The notes: generated from the letters alone by a model not told the origin. A stretch of DNA of 64,000 nucleotides from Ascaphus truei (GCA_036426205.1 CM071568.1:227052777-227116776), one strand, 5' to 3'; shown: positions 12,008-24,559, numbered from the stretch's first letter. Program-made: numbers and translations.

Positions 12008-12014
12008 TATGTGG

Positions 12015-12016
<2 letters not shown>

Positions 12017-12107
<91 letters not shown>
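12017..12107. repeat. (TG)n microsatellite
   Basis: A nearly pure TG dinucleotide array with one GA interruption near 12075. It lies about 120 bp upstream of the candidate first exon. Confidence 0.95.
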
Positions 12108-12109
<2 letters not shown>

Positions 12110-12229
12110 TGCATATCCAAGCCTCTGTGTTTGTGCGTGTTTACATGTGTGTGTAAATGTATGTGTTATGGGTATTTGGCGCTATATGAAGATGTCTGTG
12201 TGTCTGTATTTAACCCTTCATCACAGCTC

Positions 12230-12425
12230 ATTGCGTCAGGACCCGCCCACACTCCCTGTCTGCACCTTCCTCCTCCACTTTGTCCCCGGGCTGCAGAGCG
12301 CTTCATCCCAGTGAAGCTCCAGTCCCCAGTGTGGACAGCGCTCAGCAGCTGCTACAATACAGCACAACACCACCTTTAATCCGGATCAAACCAGCACCTC
12401 TGGGTCACATCTCCTCCGGACACAG
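12230..12425 (+). promoter_or_regulatory. Candidate promoter and non-coding first exon of the collagen VI-like gene
   Basis: This locally GC-rich, TATA-less stretch contains a CCCGCCCAC GC-box near 12242 and ends in a good donor, GACACAG|GTTAGC, at 12425/12426. The sequence has no open frame starting with a well-placed ATG that reaches the donor, as expected of a 5' untranslated exon. It lies on the same strand as the downstream exon candidates. The link to the gene at 62580 is inference; only RNA evidence could show it. Confidence 0.3.
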
Positions 12426-13144
12426 GTTAGCTCATGTTACTTGCTTTGTCTGTTGCATTTGTTCATCTCACTAGATTATTTTTAGCCTTCACATTAGTGA
12501 GTGCATCATCTCCCTCGAGCTATCATTGTATACCCTGATTCACACCTCCAGAGAGGTGGCCTGAGTTGCAATGACCAGGCACCACATTGGTTAATGTTGC
12601 CTGTTCAACAGATTAGGCTCTTTAAATAACACACCTAACTTTCCTGAGTCGTAATTGCCAAAGCCCCGAATGGATCAAGGTTGCTCCTTAAATGTAAGCA
12701 CCTTCCCCCTACCCCCCACCCCCTCCCCCCCGACCCCCCCCTCCCTAATGAAAGGGATTACTAACCTCTTGACTTTCCCGAGTTTCAGTGGCCTAGCATT
12801 GACAGGGTTAAATGTGCTGGCTAAAGTCAAATAAATGCCCATTTTGCACTGAAAGGGGGTCCTTATTCCTTATCAGCTCCCTGAGTTGCAATGTCCAGGC
12901 AAGTTTCAAGGCTCAAGTTAAAAGCAGCAGCATAGGGGTTAACCTCTTCCGCTCCCCAAGTGCCGTGGCCAAGCACACAAATGGTTAAGGCTCCTTCCCG
13001 CACCGCAGTTGCTGTCCTGGGGCATTGCAAGCTGCATTTCCCCAACAACATGTTAGCTAAGGTGTACAATCTTTTCTTGGGAGCTGCAAGAAGCAGAAGA
13101 AAATCTTGTGTTATTTATTGAATCTCTGCCTATCTGTGTCCCAG

Positions 13145-13213
13145 CAGCTGCAGTTGTCCCACCCTGAGGATGTGCACAGTATGGTGCTGACAGTCACCCA
13201 CAAGAAAATACAG
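13145..13213 (+). other. Candidate 69-nt exon (5' UTR or alternative)
   Basis: The segment lies between a pyrimidine-rich acceptor (TGTGTCCCAG|CAG) and a strong donor (ATACAG|GTAAGG). One frame is open across all 23 codons and includes an ATG at 13181, but there is no recognisable domain. If joined to the next candidate at 16572, the frame stops after a few codons, so it would be a short upstream frame. It could equally be chance splice-like DNA. Confidence 0.3.
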
Positions 13214-13600
13214 GTAAGGGGAACATCAGGGTATAGTGATATTGAAGTCTGCCTAGTAGAGGTGTGCAAGGTTTGGGCTGGAGTTAGTGAACCAGGCACA
13301 GTTTGCCCGTTTATCATTTTCCAAGATTGCAAGAACAAAAAAACTTTGCAAATAATTAAATGTCAATGGGCAGCTCTTGTGACCCTAAATGCAGGTCACA
13401 TGACCCTCTATCTACAGTACTACCATTTTTGCAAAACTGGGGGACATTTTGACCATTGTGAGCTTTTTTGCAAAAATGTTGCAATTTTAAGAGAAATTCG
13501 CCCCCAAAACACACCCAGTGCATTTGAAGACATTCGCAAATCTTCAGTGACTAGTGATGTGCTTGTCCTGGTCTGCTCTGTGAATGTCATCATTGCAACC

Positions 13601-13622
13601 CGGGGGGGGGGGGGGGGGGGGG
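13601..13622. repeat. Poly-G run of about 20 bases
   Basis: A G homopolymer on the plus strand, able in principle to form a G-quadruplex. Its exact length is unreliable in most sequencing data. Confidence 0.9.
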
Positions 13623-14160
13623 CAAAAGCTGTCTGTGAGTAGGTTTTCTGGCCATGCCCTTCTGTACACCAGGCTGTGATGTGCAAGCTGTGTGATACAG
13701 ATAACAAGCAAAAATATGCTCATTTGAATGTCATTACCCAGAATCCCTGGCTGCTGTGGAAGCACTGTATGCTGTGTGAGTTTTGGGGAATGGCAGGTTT
13801 GTGTTTTACAGTCAATTTCAGTCAAATAAATATTGACCGTAGCACTATATCTATAAAGAGTTTATATTTTGACCCCATTACAAGCTAGCACAACCTGGAA
13901 CAGATAAACCACTGCTTGAAAAAACAAACAATGTTGGCAAATACCTTTGGAGTGCTACAGCATATAAAAGAAAAGGCATCAAAACCCCTGTGGTACAGAA
14001 GTCTGCATTTTTAATACAATTGGGATAAATGCAAAAGGAAATGACCACGAATTACTCTGTACGGGCAACAGAATAAAACACTTTATTTTACTGTATCTAT
14101 TGGAAACAAATATTTGCTGTAGTTCATTTGTACATTAAGGTAAAGAAAAAAAAAAACATG

Positions 14161-14790
14161 TAAACTATTATTTATTTATTTATAAAATGATTTACCAGAA
14201 AGTAATACATTGAGAGTTACCGCTCGTTTTCAAGTATGTCCTGGGAATAGAGTTAAAATGACAATACATGTTACATAACATTATATACATGACATTGCAT
14301 GCACAGTTAGAGATAATTTATATTATAGGCGTATGTACAGTAACAGTTACAGACCAGATTAAAATGTGAGACAGCCTTAGTTTTGAAAGAACTTAGACTG
14401 GTGGTGGATGTGAGAGTCTCTGGTAGGTTGTTCCAGTTTTGGGGTGCACGGTAAGAGAAGGAGGAGCGGCCGGATACTTTGTTGAGCCTTGGGACCATGA
14501 ACTTTTGGAGTCTGATCTCAGATGATAAGTGCTGCATGTGGTAGGGGTGAGGAGCTTGTTCAGATAGCTGGGTAGCTTGCCCAGAAAGAATTTGAAGGCA
14601 AGACAGGAAAGGTGAACTTTGCGCCTAGACTCAAGTGATGACCAATCTAGTCCCTTCAGCATTTCACAGTGACTGTGTGTTGTAGTTGCATTGGAGAACA
14701 AAATGGCATAATGAATTGTAGAGGGTATCAAGTTTGCTAAGGTGGGGTTGGGGTGCTGATAGCCGATAATTGGCATTAGCATCTGACCAG
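14161..14790 (-). pseudogene. L2/CR1-type LINE, 3' part of ORF2 and 3' end
   Basis: On the minus strand the frame encodes the C-terminal end of a LINE reverse-transcriptase protein. Blocks readable in order are SSLESRRKVHLSCLAFK, GKLPSYLNKLL, STYHLRSDSK, then GRSSFSYRAPQNWNNLP with SLSSFKTK. The order is that of L2/CR1 proteins (thumb, then the ARSSFSYRAPxLWNxLP-type end). A frameshift near 14500 separates the last two blocks. The 3' end at 14161-14180 is a TAAATAAA-type tail. The catalytic domain is missing, so this is a 5'-truncated dead copy. A sister copy lies at 57718-58400. Confidence 0.85.
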
Positions 14791-14929
14791 CAGACTAAGA
14801 CTGAGTCCCTGGCTGGCGCTGACCGCGCTTGGTGCGGTTACCTCTTTGAATCTTCACCCTCCTGTCCATGCTCACGCGGCACGCCCAAGCGCAGAGCAGG
14901 GTCACATGACCCTGCTCTGACCAATTTGG

Positions 14930-15290
14930 AGAGAGAGGCAGTGTAGGATGAGCGGAGAGTGGTGGAGGGGGGAGGGGGCTGAGTGGGAAGGGAGAGAGAG
15001 AGAGAGAGAGAGAGAGAGCAGGGAATGGGAGAAAGGAGAAATTGGAGGGAAGGGGGCAGAGAATGGAGGGGAGGGTGGAGGAAGAGAATGGAGTTAAGGG
15101 GTAAATGAGAGACTGGAGGGGAGGGAGAGAATGGAGGGGAGGGGGGATGGAGAGAATGGAGGGGAGGGGGGGAGAGAATGGAGGGAAGGGTGAGGGAGAG
15201 AATGGAGGGACACACATACAGAGACACACACACACAGAGACACACACGCATACAGACACACACACACACACAGAGACACACACGCATACA

Positions 15291-15338
<48 letters not shown>

Positions 15339-15340
15339 GC
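14930..15340. repeat. GGGGA-rich minisatellite, (GA)n and (CA)n arrays
   Basis: A (GA)n run lies at 14994-15017, a degenerate repeat of about 30 bp (agagaatggaggggaggg-type) at 15050-15210, and (CA)n with GAGACA spacers at 15206-15335. Long open frames here are artefacts of low complexity. The arrangement resembles 32100-33090 and 53160-54620, suggesting one repeat family that carries expanding simple sequence. Confidence 0.85.
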
Positions 15341-16571
15341 CCCGGTCCAGCCAATGACACGCCCCCTCCCTTAATAGCCATGCCCCCGCTCCTACTCTAA
15401 AATTATTGCAGGACAGCATATCGCTCATGCTTGGAGAGTTGTGATGTCACGTATGAGCGAGCTCAGTGACAGCGTGGCCGCAGCCTAATATCCTCCTTAG
15501 TGATATTACTTGGTTGTTGATGGCTAGAAGGCTGGAATATATTGTGGATAACATTCCAGAAGTTAGCTGGGTTTTATGTATTCTGGAGAAGATTGTCAGA
15601 GTAATGTAGTGCTTTTGCGTGTCTTGTTTGTCTTGTGCACATATTCCGCAGGCATCTTTAGTTATTAAGATCATTGGTAGTGCCAGTTACTTTGTAGCTT
15701 TTCCACAAGGCATCCCTGACCTGGTAGAGTGCTATAAGGTCAGTTGTAACCCACTATCCCAAATGTTCTGTGAGATGTATTCATTCGGAATGATGCGATC
15801 TCTTTTTTAAAGCGGCAATCCAATACATTTTTTTGGTTTTAATATATGCAGCATTTGATTACCTTTATTTGAAAGTAATAAACTAAGCTGCCGATCGATT
15901 CGTTCTCCCATGATCGATCAGCAAAGATCCTGCTTCCCAGGCTTCACTAAATGGCTGCCTTTCAGTTTCAAATGAATCCTTCAGTCAGTGTAACTCAGCA
16001 GCTACAATGTATTCTTATATTACTAAGGTAACATTATCTTGCTACAGTTTACACATCAAATGGCTGGGAATACTGGCAACACATTGTCACAAACAGGAAA
16101 GTGTTACAAATATCTCTCACTGTTGAGGAGGTGGCTATAGAAATCAAAGGATGCTCATCAGAATATTAGAACTCATTCAAAATGGCATTGAGTTGAATTT
16201 TAAAATATAAAAAGCTAGTATGTATTATCTAATACTACAGAACGGACTAATTAAAAATAACACACGTAGGATATTGCTTGGATTTCTCCTTTTAAGTGGG
16301 CATCTCATTGCCTCCTAAAAACTGTCTCTCTTACAAGTAATAACCATGTGATATGGTTGTCTTTTCCCGTACGTCTGGGAAATGTGCAGTGCAACATCAC
16401 AGTTGTTTCCAACTTTCTATCATTACAGTGAAACATCAAGTTGTTCTAATATACACTTACTTGTTCATACATAGTGGACATACAAAGAATGTATTTTGTT
16501 GACTGTTTATGTGTCATTATGTGCTCGTGTTCATGACTGTCATTTTTGTGTTTCATCTTTAAATACTATAG
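15341..16571. other. Non-coding, no gene recognised
   Basis: No exon-like segment or known repeat was identified. Around 15890-15960 there is a small inverted pair built on GATCGAT. Confidence 0.5.
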
Positions 16572-16643
16572 GTGCATCTCGCCATTTGAAATTCTCCAAA
16601 ACTCTGGCCTCACTGAACAGACCATTGACCTTTGGAGATCAAA
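16572..16643 (+). other. Candidate 72-nt exon (5' UTR)
   Basis: The segment is bounded by an acceptor (TACTATAG|GTGCATC) and a consensus donor (GATCAAA|GTGAGT). Two frames are open but neither has an ATG or a domain. In the frame that would lead into the ATG of the 55832 exon there is a TGA, consistent with untranslated leader. Its place in the collagen VI-like transcript is inference from strand and order. Confidence 0.3.
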
Positions 16644-16649
16644 GTGAGT

Positions 16650-18119
16650 ATTATAGCAACAAATAACTTTTTATTATCGCAGGTTCCTTTGATGTAACCA
16701 ACTTACACTCTGTCAATCCTCTGATCAACTTACTTCATGGAAAGTAAACAGCAAATTTGGAAGAACATATAGTAAAATGAGAAAAATATGACAGCCTTTA
16801 TTCTTGCAAACAGAGGTGTGTCTGTCCATCAGTCACTGAATTACTTGAACATCTAACTATTTCTTCAAGTGTGTCGTCAATACAGAAGTACTGTAACACT
16901 TTGCGGTTACATTAGACTGTACATATGTTTGGAGTTTCCCTTCAAAGCATATCCATGTATAATTTTTTAAGTGTGGGTCATGTAGTTCAGTGCTTTGCCA
17001 AAATATTGAAAGCCTGCAACCATGTCAAGGTATTTACCCCTTCAGCAGGTCCCACACTACTATTTTTATACTGTGTCTTTTGTAATTCTTTCACTGCATA
17101 GAGAAAAGAGGAAACAAAACAATAATATAGCCAACAGCATGGGGTGCTTGATATGTATGCGGTAACTAAGAGTTCATAGTTCATGTCTAGTGGGTCTTAT
17201 TCCCTGTCAAGCTTAGCACCATGAGATTTCTTTCACATACATTACACAGTGTCCAGGGGAACTGAGGTGGTCCCAGAGTGTTATCAGAGCGGAGGTCTCC
17301 TCCAGCAGAGAAATCTTTATATTTCTCTTTTTTACATTTTCTGCACTGTTTTAATATTGAGAGCCCTGCGAAGGGAACAATCAGATTGGGAAGCAATGGG
17401 GAAGGGAACAATTTTATTAGGAATCACTGGGAAGGGAACAATTGATTTGTGAGCTCTTGGAAATGGAACAATCAGATTACGAAGCAAAGGGCAAGGGGAC
17501 AATCTCCCCACTACAATCGATTAGAAATAATTGGGGGATAGGACAATGAATTTGTTAGTACTGGGAACTAAGCACTGAGAACGTGATGGAAGCAGTGTGG
17601 GACGATATACTGTAGAGTGGGACCACTGGGGAGTGTAACACTGTACTCACCACAAACAAGGCTGGACCCCGGTACTGTGGTGGGAATGGGTATAAATGCC
17701 ACCCACAGCCACGGTGGCACATCTGGAGAGTGGATGGTCAGGCAGCCGGGTCGGGATGGAGAGATTAGAGTTGTCTTGATACTTGCCGAGGTCAGAGGTA
17801 GGAGCCGGTGGGATGGTCGTAGGCCGATACCTGTGGTCTGGGGTTGGAGCCAGTAGAAACTTAGAAGTCCGTAAGCCGTGGTCAGGATTGTAGAGATGCA
17901 GAAGGTCAGAGGAAAGCCGATGTCGGTAAGCCAGAAGTGCGGAGTCCAAAGGTCAAGCCGGGTCGGTACACAGGAGATTAATCTGAAAGCAAGGCGTAGG
18001 TAGCAGGTAAGGAGGGAGTGCGCCGTGAGGGACGCGCTCCCCGATTCCTTACAGGAAGGGAGTAATCCAATAAATATTACTACAAGAATTAGGTCGATGT
18101 TGAAGCACTTGGAAAGCGT
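16650..18119. other. Non-coding, no gene recognised
   Basis: Contains a diffuse tandem pattern at 17350-17540, where the word GGGAAGGGAACAATT or variants recurs about six times at 25-35-bp spacing. No coding exon seen. Confidence 0.5.
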
Positions 18120-19062
18120 AAATCAAAGCAAGGCACTGGGGAAGGGGCACAGGAACAAAGCAAAATATATACGAGAAAATCTGAGGCTTTTCAATGACAA
18201 ACAGTGTTACAATAGACTACCAAATGACCCAACAATTAATTTCTCAAAAAACTATACAATATATTGACATCTGGTTTAAAACAGTAAGTTATTTTGGAAA
18301 AATAATTATAATTCGTGATGGTCAAACACGAAGAACACCTACATTCTACAGTATACCTAAAGTGCATGAAACTCCCCCAAAAAACATAGGATGTCCATTT
18401 TGTCGGATATAGGATGTTTTAGTGAAAAGGCGAGACCCTACCTGGATGACGTTTTAAGACCTTTTGTGCTAGCATTAACCTCATACAAAAGGATACAACT
18501 GATGCACTGAGGAAAATAGAAGGAATACAATTATGAGCAGAAACCCTCTTAGCAACAATCAATCTGGAATCCCTGTGCACTAGTATACAACATACAGTAG
18601 TACAGGGATAGAAGCAGTGCCATATTTTCTGAAAACAAGATACCTCTTGTACAGAATACACGGATCACAACACATTTGTTTGTGAGTTGTTAAACTATGT
18701 TCTAACACACAACTTCTTCCTGTTTAATGAACAATTCTTTCACCGACACACAAGGAACGACTATGGGCCCAAAATGTGCCCCCAAATATGCCAATATATA
18801 CTTAGGATGGTGGGAGGAAGTACATGTGTTTTCAGAGGAAATGTACCAGTCGACCCAACACATAGAAATTTGGTCCTGTGGAAAGGCACTAAACAACAAT
18901 TTCTACAGTTCGCCAATATACTTCCGATGCTTATTGCTATATCACTACAGCAAAGGTCATCACCACCATTCTCCAAAGGAATGTTAGTTTCCGTTGAGGC
19001 TGACAGCCTTGTATCTTGCTATCGTTTATGGCCCTCTAAACGACATATTTTTCACTTTAAGT
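18120..19062 (+). pseudogene. Penelope-like retroelement, reverse transcriptase fragment
   Basis: Conserved Penelope reverse-transcriptase blocks appear in order on the plus strand in shifting frames: LRLFNDKQCYNRLPNDPT; RTPTFYSIPKVHETPP (18331-18380); a region near 18440 resembling ARPYLDDVLRPFV; then TQGTTMGPKCAPKYANIYLG and WWEE at 18750-18815, the palm motif B. Downstream LVLWKGT marks the position of motif C, but the YIDD catalytic pair itself is not readable and appears deleted. Several stops and frameshifts intervene. The enzyme would copy element RNA at chromosome breaks or ends; this copy is dead. No GIY-YIG part follows on this strand. Confidence 0.85.
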
Positions 19063-19323
19063 GATAGCCCCCCCCCTCCCAATTAAACCCTCTTTGAAGA
19101 TCAGCACAGACCCAGGAAGGGTCTTGGCCTGTCATAAACCCAATGCATTGTATTTTAAGACAAACAGTAACCACACTAACCCCTGAAGCACTAGATTGAT
19201 TAAAATACATAATATATCATGATATTATCATGACACACAAGCTTATGCTAAGGAGGAGGGGCCACAAACCTCCCAAAAATATATAATTAGACATACACAA
19301 TCTTAGCAATCTCAAAGCAGAGA
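19063..19323. other. Non-coding, nothing recognised
   Basis: Short AT-rich spacer between the Penelope fragment and the foldback element. Confidence 0.5.
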
Positions 19324-19663
19324 ACAATAATATTATATATGTATATATTTATTTGTGGCAATTGGAGTGCTTCTGGGAAAGTGACCGAGTATACTACAAT
19401 AAAAAAAAGATGCCTCAATGCACATCCAATATGACTAATTATTTCGTTCATTACTATATGTTTTTTCTTCTCAGAAGTATTTGGCCAAGGATTTAACTAA
19501 ATGACCCATACTTACAGTATGACAAGGAAAATATATAACAAGGAACTAAATAATTAGTCATATTGAATGTGCACTGGGGCTTCTCTGTTTATTGTAGTAT
19601 ACTTGGTCACTTTTCCAGAAGCACTCCAATTGACATAAATATATACATATATAATATTGTTGG
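19324..19663. mobile_element. Foldback (palindromic) MITE
   Basis: The arm at 19324-19466 (ACAATAATATTATATATGTA, later caattggagtgcttctgg and gtgaccgagtatactacaat) is matched in inverse by 19530-19663 with about 90% identity, leaving a spacer of about 60 bp. The whole ~340-bp unit can form one long hairpin. It has no coding capacity. The family and target duplication were not identified. Confidence 0.85.
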
Positions 19664-21999
19664 TCTGGATTTTGGGCTTGTGATATATCACACTTTATAG
19701 ACCCTTTATCTACGTGGGTTTTTGTATTTACTTTTTGAAGTGCATGTGTCTAGCTTATTGGCAACTTTGCACTAAAATATTTGTTAATTGCCATGGTCGA
19801 AGTCTGTTGGTACTAAGGCACACACAATGTACCACTACTTTTTTTACATTTACAATCTTGCAATTCCACTTTGATTTTAAAATATGTGGGGTGGGAGGGG
19901 TTTAGAAAGACAAACACCTTTTTATTTTTACAGCATAAATCAGGCCTAACTGTTTCTAAAATACAGTTCTTTTTAAAATCTGGGTCAGTACCATTAGTTT
20001 GTTTTTACCAAAACTGGTACAGCAAAGCGAAAACGAGATGGTTCTGCTATACTTTCTGCTCAATGTCTAGCAGCTGTGTACATGGCATTGTAAATGAGAA
20101 ATCCTTCAAGCAATCACATACTGTAAGATTAGACATCTTGATTGCATTGATTGATCATCTGCCTGCTGATGTGTTAACGAGTTGATTGCACTTTGTAATT
20201 CATCAATTGCTTGCTAAACTCCTTGTACAGTATTTTCAGCATTCTGAAACAGTTCTGTAGACAGCTGTCCTAGGTTTAGAATAGCCGATGGCTCTATTAA
20301 TCTTATTAGATATACATTTACCCAAACTAATTTTTTCTTGCAGATTTTTTACTCTGGCATAGATTTGTTTGCACATTGCAGATGGTTTGGTAGACCTGAT
20401 ACCACATAATATGACACATAAACTGGGTGAGAGTGTACTGTCTTTTTTTACCCATGGGATATTATGGGAAATAGCCTCCCTCACAATAATTTCCACATGA
20501 CGGACTGGTCTTTTGCACTACCCTCCTACATTAGAACAATAAACGTAACACATCCTTTATTATACAGCTATATATATCATAAACACATGCTGCCATTTAC
20601 AGATCTTAAACATTCATCCCGCCACCAGGGAATATATATATTTTTTATATGCATGTCTTGCAGATTTTTTACATTGTTAGCAGGAGAAACCTTTTCTAAT
20701 TGCTGAATAATTGTATAAATATTTTCTGCATTCATTGCAGGCATCTATTGGACCATATGTAATAACACGGAACTTTTAATACCTCACAGGTCACGTAAGT
20801 CTGGAATTAATATGAGGCAGTTATTACCATTATGCAGAGGTGCATGTTCATTTTCAGCATGGGGCTGTTTCTCCTGTTCCCTGAAACATGAACTGCTGTT
20901 TCTAATACAACATTGAGTTTCTGGCAAATACTTATGTGTGGTCTGCATCTTTGTGTATACACCAATACTTGTCTGACCCCAGGTTTATGATCAAGTGAGC
21001 GGTCACGCTGGTCATGATGCTCCTCACAAAAGGGAAGTGAACACCAGGGCTATAAGCTTACACAATGCAGCTGTTGACCATCTGCTTAGGAATAAACACC
21101 CAGTATTGTTTCTATAATTGGTATAAAGGAATACAGTTATGCATTTCTAATGAAAATGTTTATTCTGCTGCTTTTTCACTCTGCTGTACTTTTCAGCAAT
21201 ATACAAAATGTGCCAGCAATGTGTGTATTCAAATTACACACACACTTATACTGTGTATATGTGTGTGTGTTTATATATATATATAGTGATGCCCACACCA
21301 CGTTGCAGTCTCTTTTAGTCCCAATGTAAGGCAGGAAGCACTGTAATTCTTTATATGGGGTTTATTTACAGGGATTAAATCATACACCAACAGGCTCACC
21401 AGGCTCACCATCCCTTTATGTCCAAACAAAACATAAAATAAACTCCTACTCCTTTTAGGAGACTAACTGTACATTCAGCTTCAAACCCTTTCTAATGACA
21501 GCTGGCCAACTATACTGGTTCCCAGCTTAAAATATGCCCTGGCATATGCAACAAAGTACACAGTCTCTGCACACAACAATAAAGTGTTTTGCTTATCTTA
21601 GTCCATTGGAGCTGAAGTCCCCGCTTCAGGATGGTCTCTCCTCTTTCCTGCTTTCCTCTGGAATTCAAATGCAGGCAGTTCCAGCAGACTCCGCGATCAC
21701 CATCCAGCGGGTTCAAGCAACTGTGCCAGCCTTACTTGCTGGGGAGCACTTCTCTATCACCCCCCTTCTCTGGGGAAAACAGTCTCTCTCTCTGTGACTC
21801 TCAGCATTGTCTCTCTGGCTGTATGGCAGCTTCTCTGTAGTCACTTCCTGACTTTTAAAAACTCCATGAGCAACCAGGAGTTCAGCCTTCTCAATTAGGC
21901 AACAGATGAACTAGCTACTTCGAAGGAGGATTAACTCTCTGTGAGCTGGAAATCACACTTACTGCACTGTCCCAGCACCTAGAGATACCTGATGGTATC

Positions 22000-22002
<3 letters not shown>
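19664..22002. other. Non-coding, no gene recognised
   Basis: The minus-strand open frame at 20236-20496 has no recognisable domain. A TA/TG-rich patch lies at 21238-21286. No repeat family was recognised with confidence. Confidence 0.45.

Positions 22003-22041
<39 letters not shown>
22003..22041. repeat. (TA)n microsatellite
   Basis: Pure TA dinucleotide array of about 39 bp. It is followed at 22050-22086 by a small inverted repeat (AAATCCGGT ... ACTGGATTT) related to the hairpin at 33668-33710. Confidence 0.9.
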
Positions 22042-22046
<5 letters not shown>

Positions 22047-22086
22047 TATACAAATCCGGTGTGCGATTGGGCGACTGGATTTTGGC

Positions 22087-23228
22087 CGCTGGCGATCCAT
22101 GCTGCGGTTCTCTTAATTCCCCTGCTCACGCCAGGAAAAAAATGTAAATAAATAAAAAAATCCCCCTCCCTTATTGGGCTGACGCGGGGAAGAGGGTCTG
22201 CTGTTGACGCAGCCCCCTGCACCCGATCCCCGCTTGCTGCCCGGGGCAGGAGGTTGGCTCGGGGGGTCTGCGCTATTAAAACAGACATTACTCAATTGCA
22301 ATAAATACTGCAATAACTAAGGATTTAGTACCCCTGAAAATACTACCAAAGGTAGCATGAACATTCACTTAGATCAAATAATGTTACAAAAAACGGCTCT
22401 TACTAATAATAGCTGTGTAGAGCACACTCTATTTGAATAATGCTGTTATAAGCTCCTGATCGGAGAATATATCTCACCAATCTTTAAAGTGTTGGACTGT
22501 CCGTTGACAAAGTACTGCTGATAATGATGACACTAAATCGCAAAGAGGAAGCAAAAATTTAGCAATAATGCTACTCAAAGAAAGCTTAACAGTGTGCAAG
22601 TAGCAGATGTGGAGCAATCTTTAAAATGAAATATAGTAACAAGTTTATAGTTCTGACCAACTGTTTAAATAGGGATTGCAAATGAAATGGAATTAATCAT
22701 AAAATAGCCAAACCTATTGCATATTTCTATAGCATAATAAATATATCCATCATAAGGTAAGGAACAAGCTTAGATTGCCTTGAAATCACAAAAACAATAA
22801 TCATGATCTCAATACAAAGGATATGACAATCAACCACCCAATGAAAATGAACTTAAAGGCATATTATACCACGAAGTTTCACAAACCAAGGACACAGCAA
22901 TACTAGTATTCTGTAGGCTAGTGGAGTGGGGAGGACAACTGGAAAAAAAGGAATAAATGGAACATAGATGGTATCACAAAAAGAAAGGTATCACAAGCAG
23001 GATGGTATCACAAAAAAGGTTTGATATCTCACTCTGTGTTAATACCTTTCGGGGATTAAACATCAAGAGCATGTATCCAGTACATTTCCCTTTGATTGAG
23101 AAGTTTGAGTCTATCCCCCCCTCTTACTGGCATAGGTACATGTTCTATTCCCATGAATTTAAAGTTAGAAATATCACCTAAGTGACAGCCATTAAAATGC
23201 CTAGAAACAGGTAAAGTATCATTTTTAT
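22087..23228. other. Non-coding, no gene recognised
   Basis: AT-rich DNA without recognisable exons. A local tandem of the word ggtatcacaaaaaag occurs near 22970-23020. Confidence 0.5.
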
Positions 23229-24140
23229 TTATAATGGATCTAACGTGTCCCATAATCCTATTTTTAAAGGTCTAATTGTCCTTCCCACATATCCACTGTC
23301 ACATCCACATGTGAGATAATACACAACATAAGATGTGTCATAATTAATAAACGCTTGTATGTTCTGAGAACGTTTATTAATTTTTAGAAAAACTTTTTTT
23401 GTATGAACAGCATGCTTGCAAATAATGCATTTACCACATTTAAAAAACCCATGGGGTTTCACTGAACCCTGGATTTTTAATCCTGATGAATATAAACTAG
23501 GGCAGGCATGTCCAACTCCAGTCCTTGAGGGCTGCAAACAGGCCAGGTTTTCAGGGTATCCCTACTTCAGCACAGCTGGCTCAATTAGTGGCTCAGGACT
23601 GGAGTTGGACATGCCTGAACTAGGGGATAAATGATGGGCAAGTGACTTAGCCCTTCTGAATGCAAAATTTGGACCACTCTCAACTATGATCTAATGTCTG
23701 GATCCAATCTCAGTACTCTCCAATGTTTGGAAAAAATAGATTGAATCTGAGTTGCTTGTTTACTATGCTAAGTTATAAACATAGGTGACTGTCTATTGTA
23801 TCTAGATAAGGAGTCTCTCCTATTATTGGCATTCCCTGATGTTTTAAGTAGATCACCTCTAATCCTAGATTTAGCATATGAATATGTATTGTTAATGTCT
23901 CTAGGAGCATAGCCTCTCAAGAAAAATCTCCGTTTTAGTTCAATAGATTGTACCTTAAAAGATTCCTCACACGTGCACAATCTCCGCAAGCGGAGAAATT
24001 GGCCTTTAGGAATCCCTCTTTTAAGGGCCGGCAGATGATTAGTATCAACAAGCAGAAAGGTGTTCCTGTCTGTCTGGATTTTACTGTCGACATCTATATA
24101 TAGAATTAAATCAAGGAAATGTATAGTGTTGAGACTCTGT
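23229..24140 (-). pseudogene. Penelope-like retroelement, thumb region and GIY-YIG endonuclease
   Basis: Read on the minus strand from 24140 down: a block FLDLILYIDVDSKIQTDRN; NHLPALKRGIPKGQFLRLRR; ESFKVQSIELKRRFFLRGY; and after the inserted MITE, KPHGFFKCGKCIICKHA. It ends with DTSYVVYYLTCGCDSGYVGR followed by TIRPLK. The last part is the GIY-YIG nuclease with its preceding Cys motif (CGKCxxC). The first Tyr of GIY is replaced by Ser in DSGYVGR. The segment is interrupted by stops and by the MITE at 23503-23617. It lies near, but opposite to, the Penelope fragment at 18120-19062, so they are separate insertions. Confidence 0.87.
23503..23617. mobile_element. Short hAT-type MITE, copy 2, nested in Penelope
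   Basis: The 115-bp palindromic-ended unit runs from CAGGCATGTCCAACTCC to its exact inverse and is flanked by the 8-bp direct repeat AACTAGGG (23495-23502 and 23618-23625). Removing the element and one repeat restores an open Penelope reading frame across the site, so it inserted into an existing Penelope copy. It is related to the units at 6039 and 58811, including the inner CTCAATTAGTGGCTCA motif. Confidence 0.9.
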
Positions 24141-24559
24141 TCGTGAGTGAAAGTGAGATTTTTTTCTACATTTGGATCTGCCTCCAGTTGTTCCGTTGCA
24201 GTGCTCCTTGTTTTTTCCTTCTACTTCTATCTTGGACTTCGTTGACGGCATGCACGCCAGGATGAAAATATGAACAGCTGTCCGTGAGTACAAGTGGATT
24301 CTCTCCTGTTGCTGGCTCACTGCCTGTGGAAGATGCACAGAACTGACCTAGAGTAGCTGGTTGTTCTTTGACTCCACGGGTTACCTCACATGTGTGGGAC
24401 ACCTATTGGCTTCTATTCCAGTGCTCTTTAGTTTGGTCATTTATACAACTCATGATTGCATTTCATCCCAAGCCGCATAAGAGGGATTCAGATGATGTTT
24501 ATCTGACATTGGACTTTAAATAGGTTCCTGTTGCACCACATGGAGATTCACTTCTCATT
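24141..24559. other. Non-coding, nothing recognised
   Basis: Transition between the Penelope fragment and the RTE fragment. Minus-strand open frames at 24111-24402 have no recognised domain. Confidence 0.4.

Noticed and set aside
13106..13642. 178-codon plus-strand frame read as a gene
   Set aside because: No domain; it runs across a poly-G tract. Only the short splice-flanked part at 13145-13213 was kept, as an exon candidate.
20236..20496. 86-codon minus-strand frame considered as a retroviral envelope piece
   Set aside because: Cys and Asn pattern is not distinctive; no neighbouring pol or LTR.
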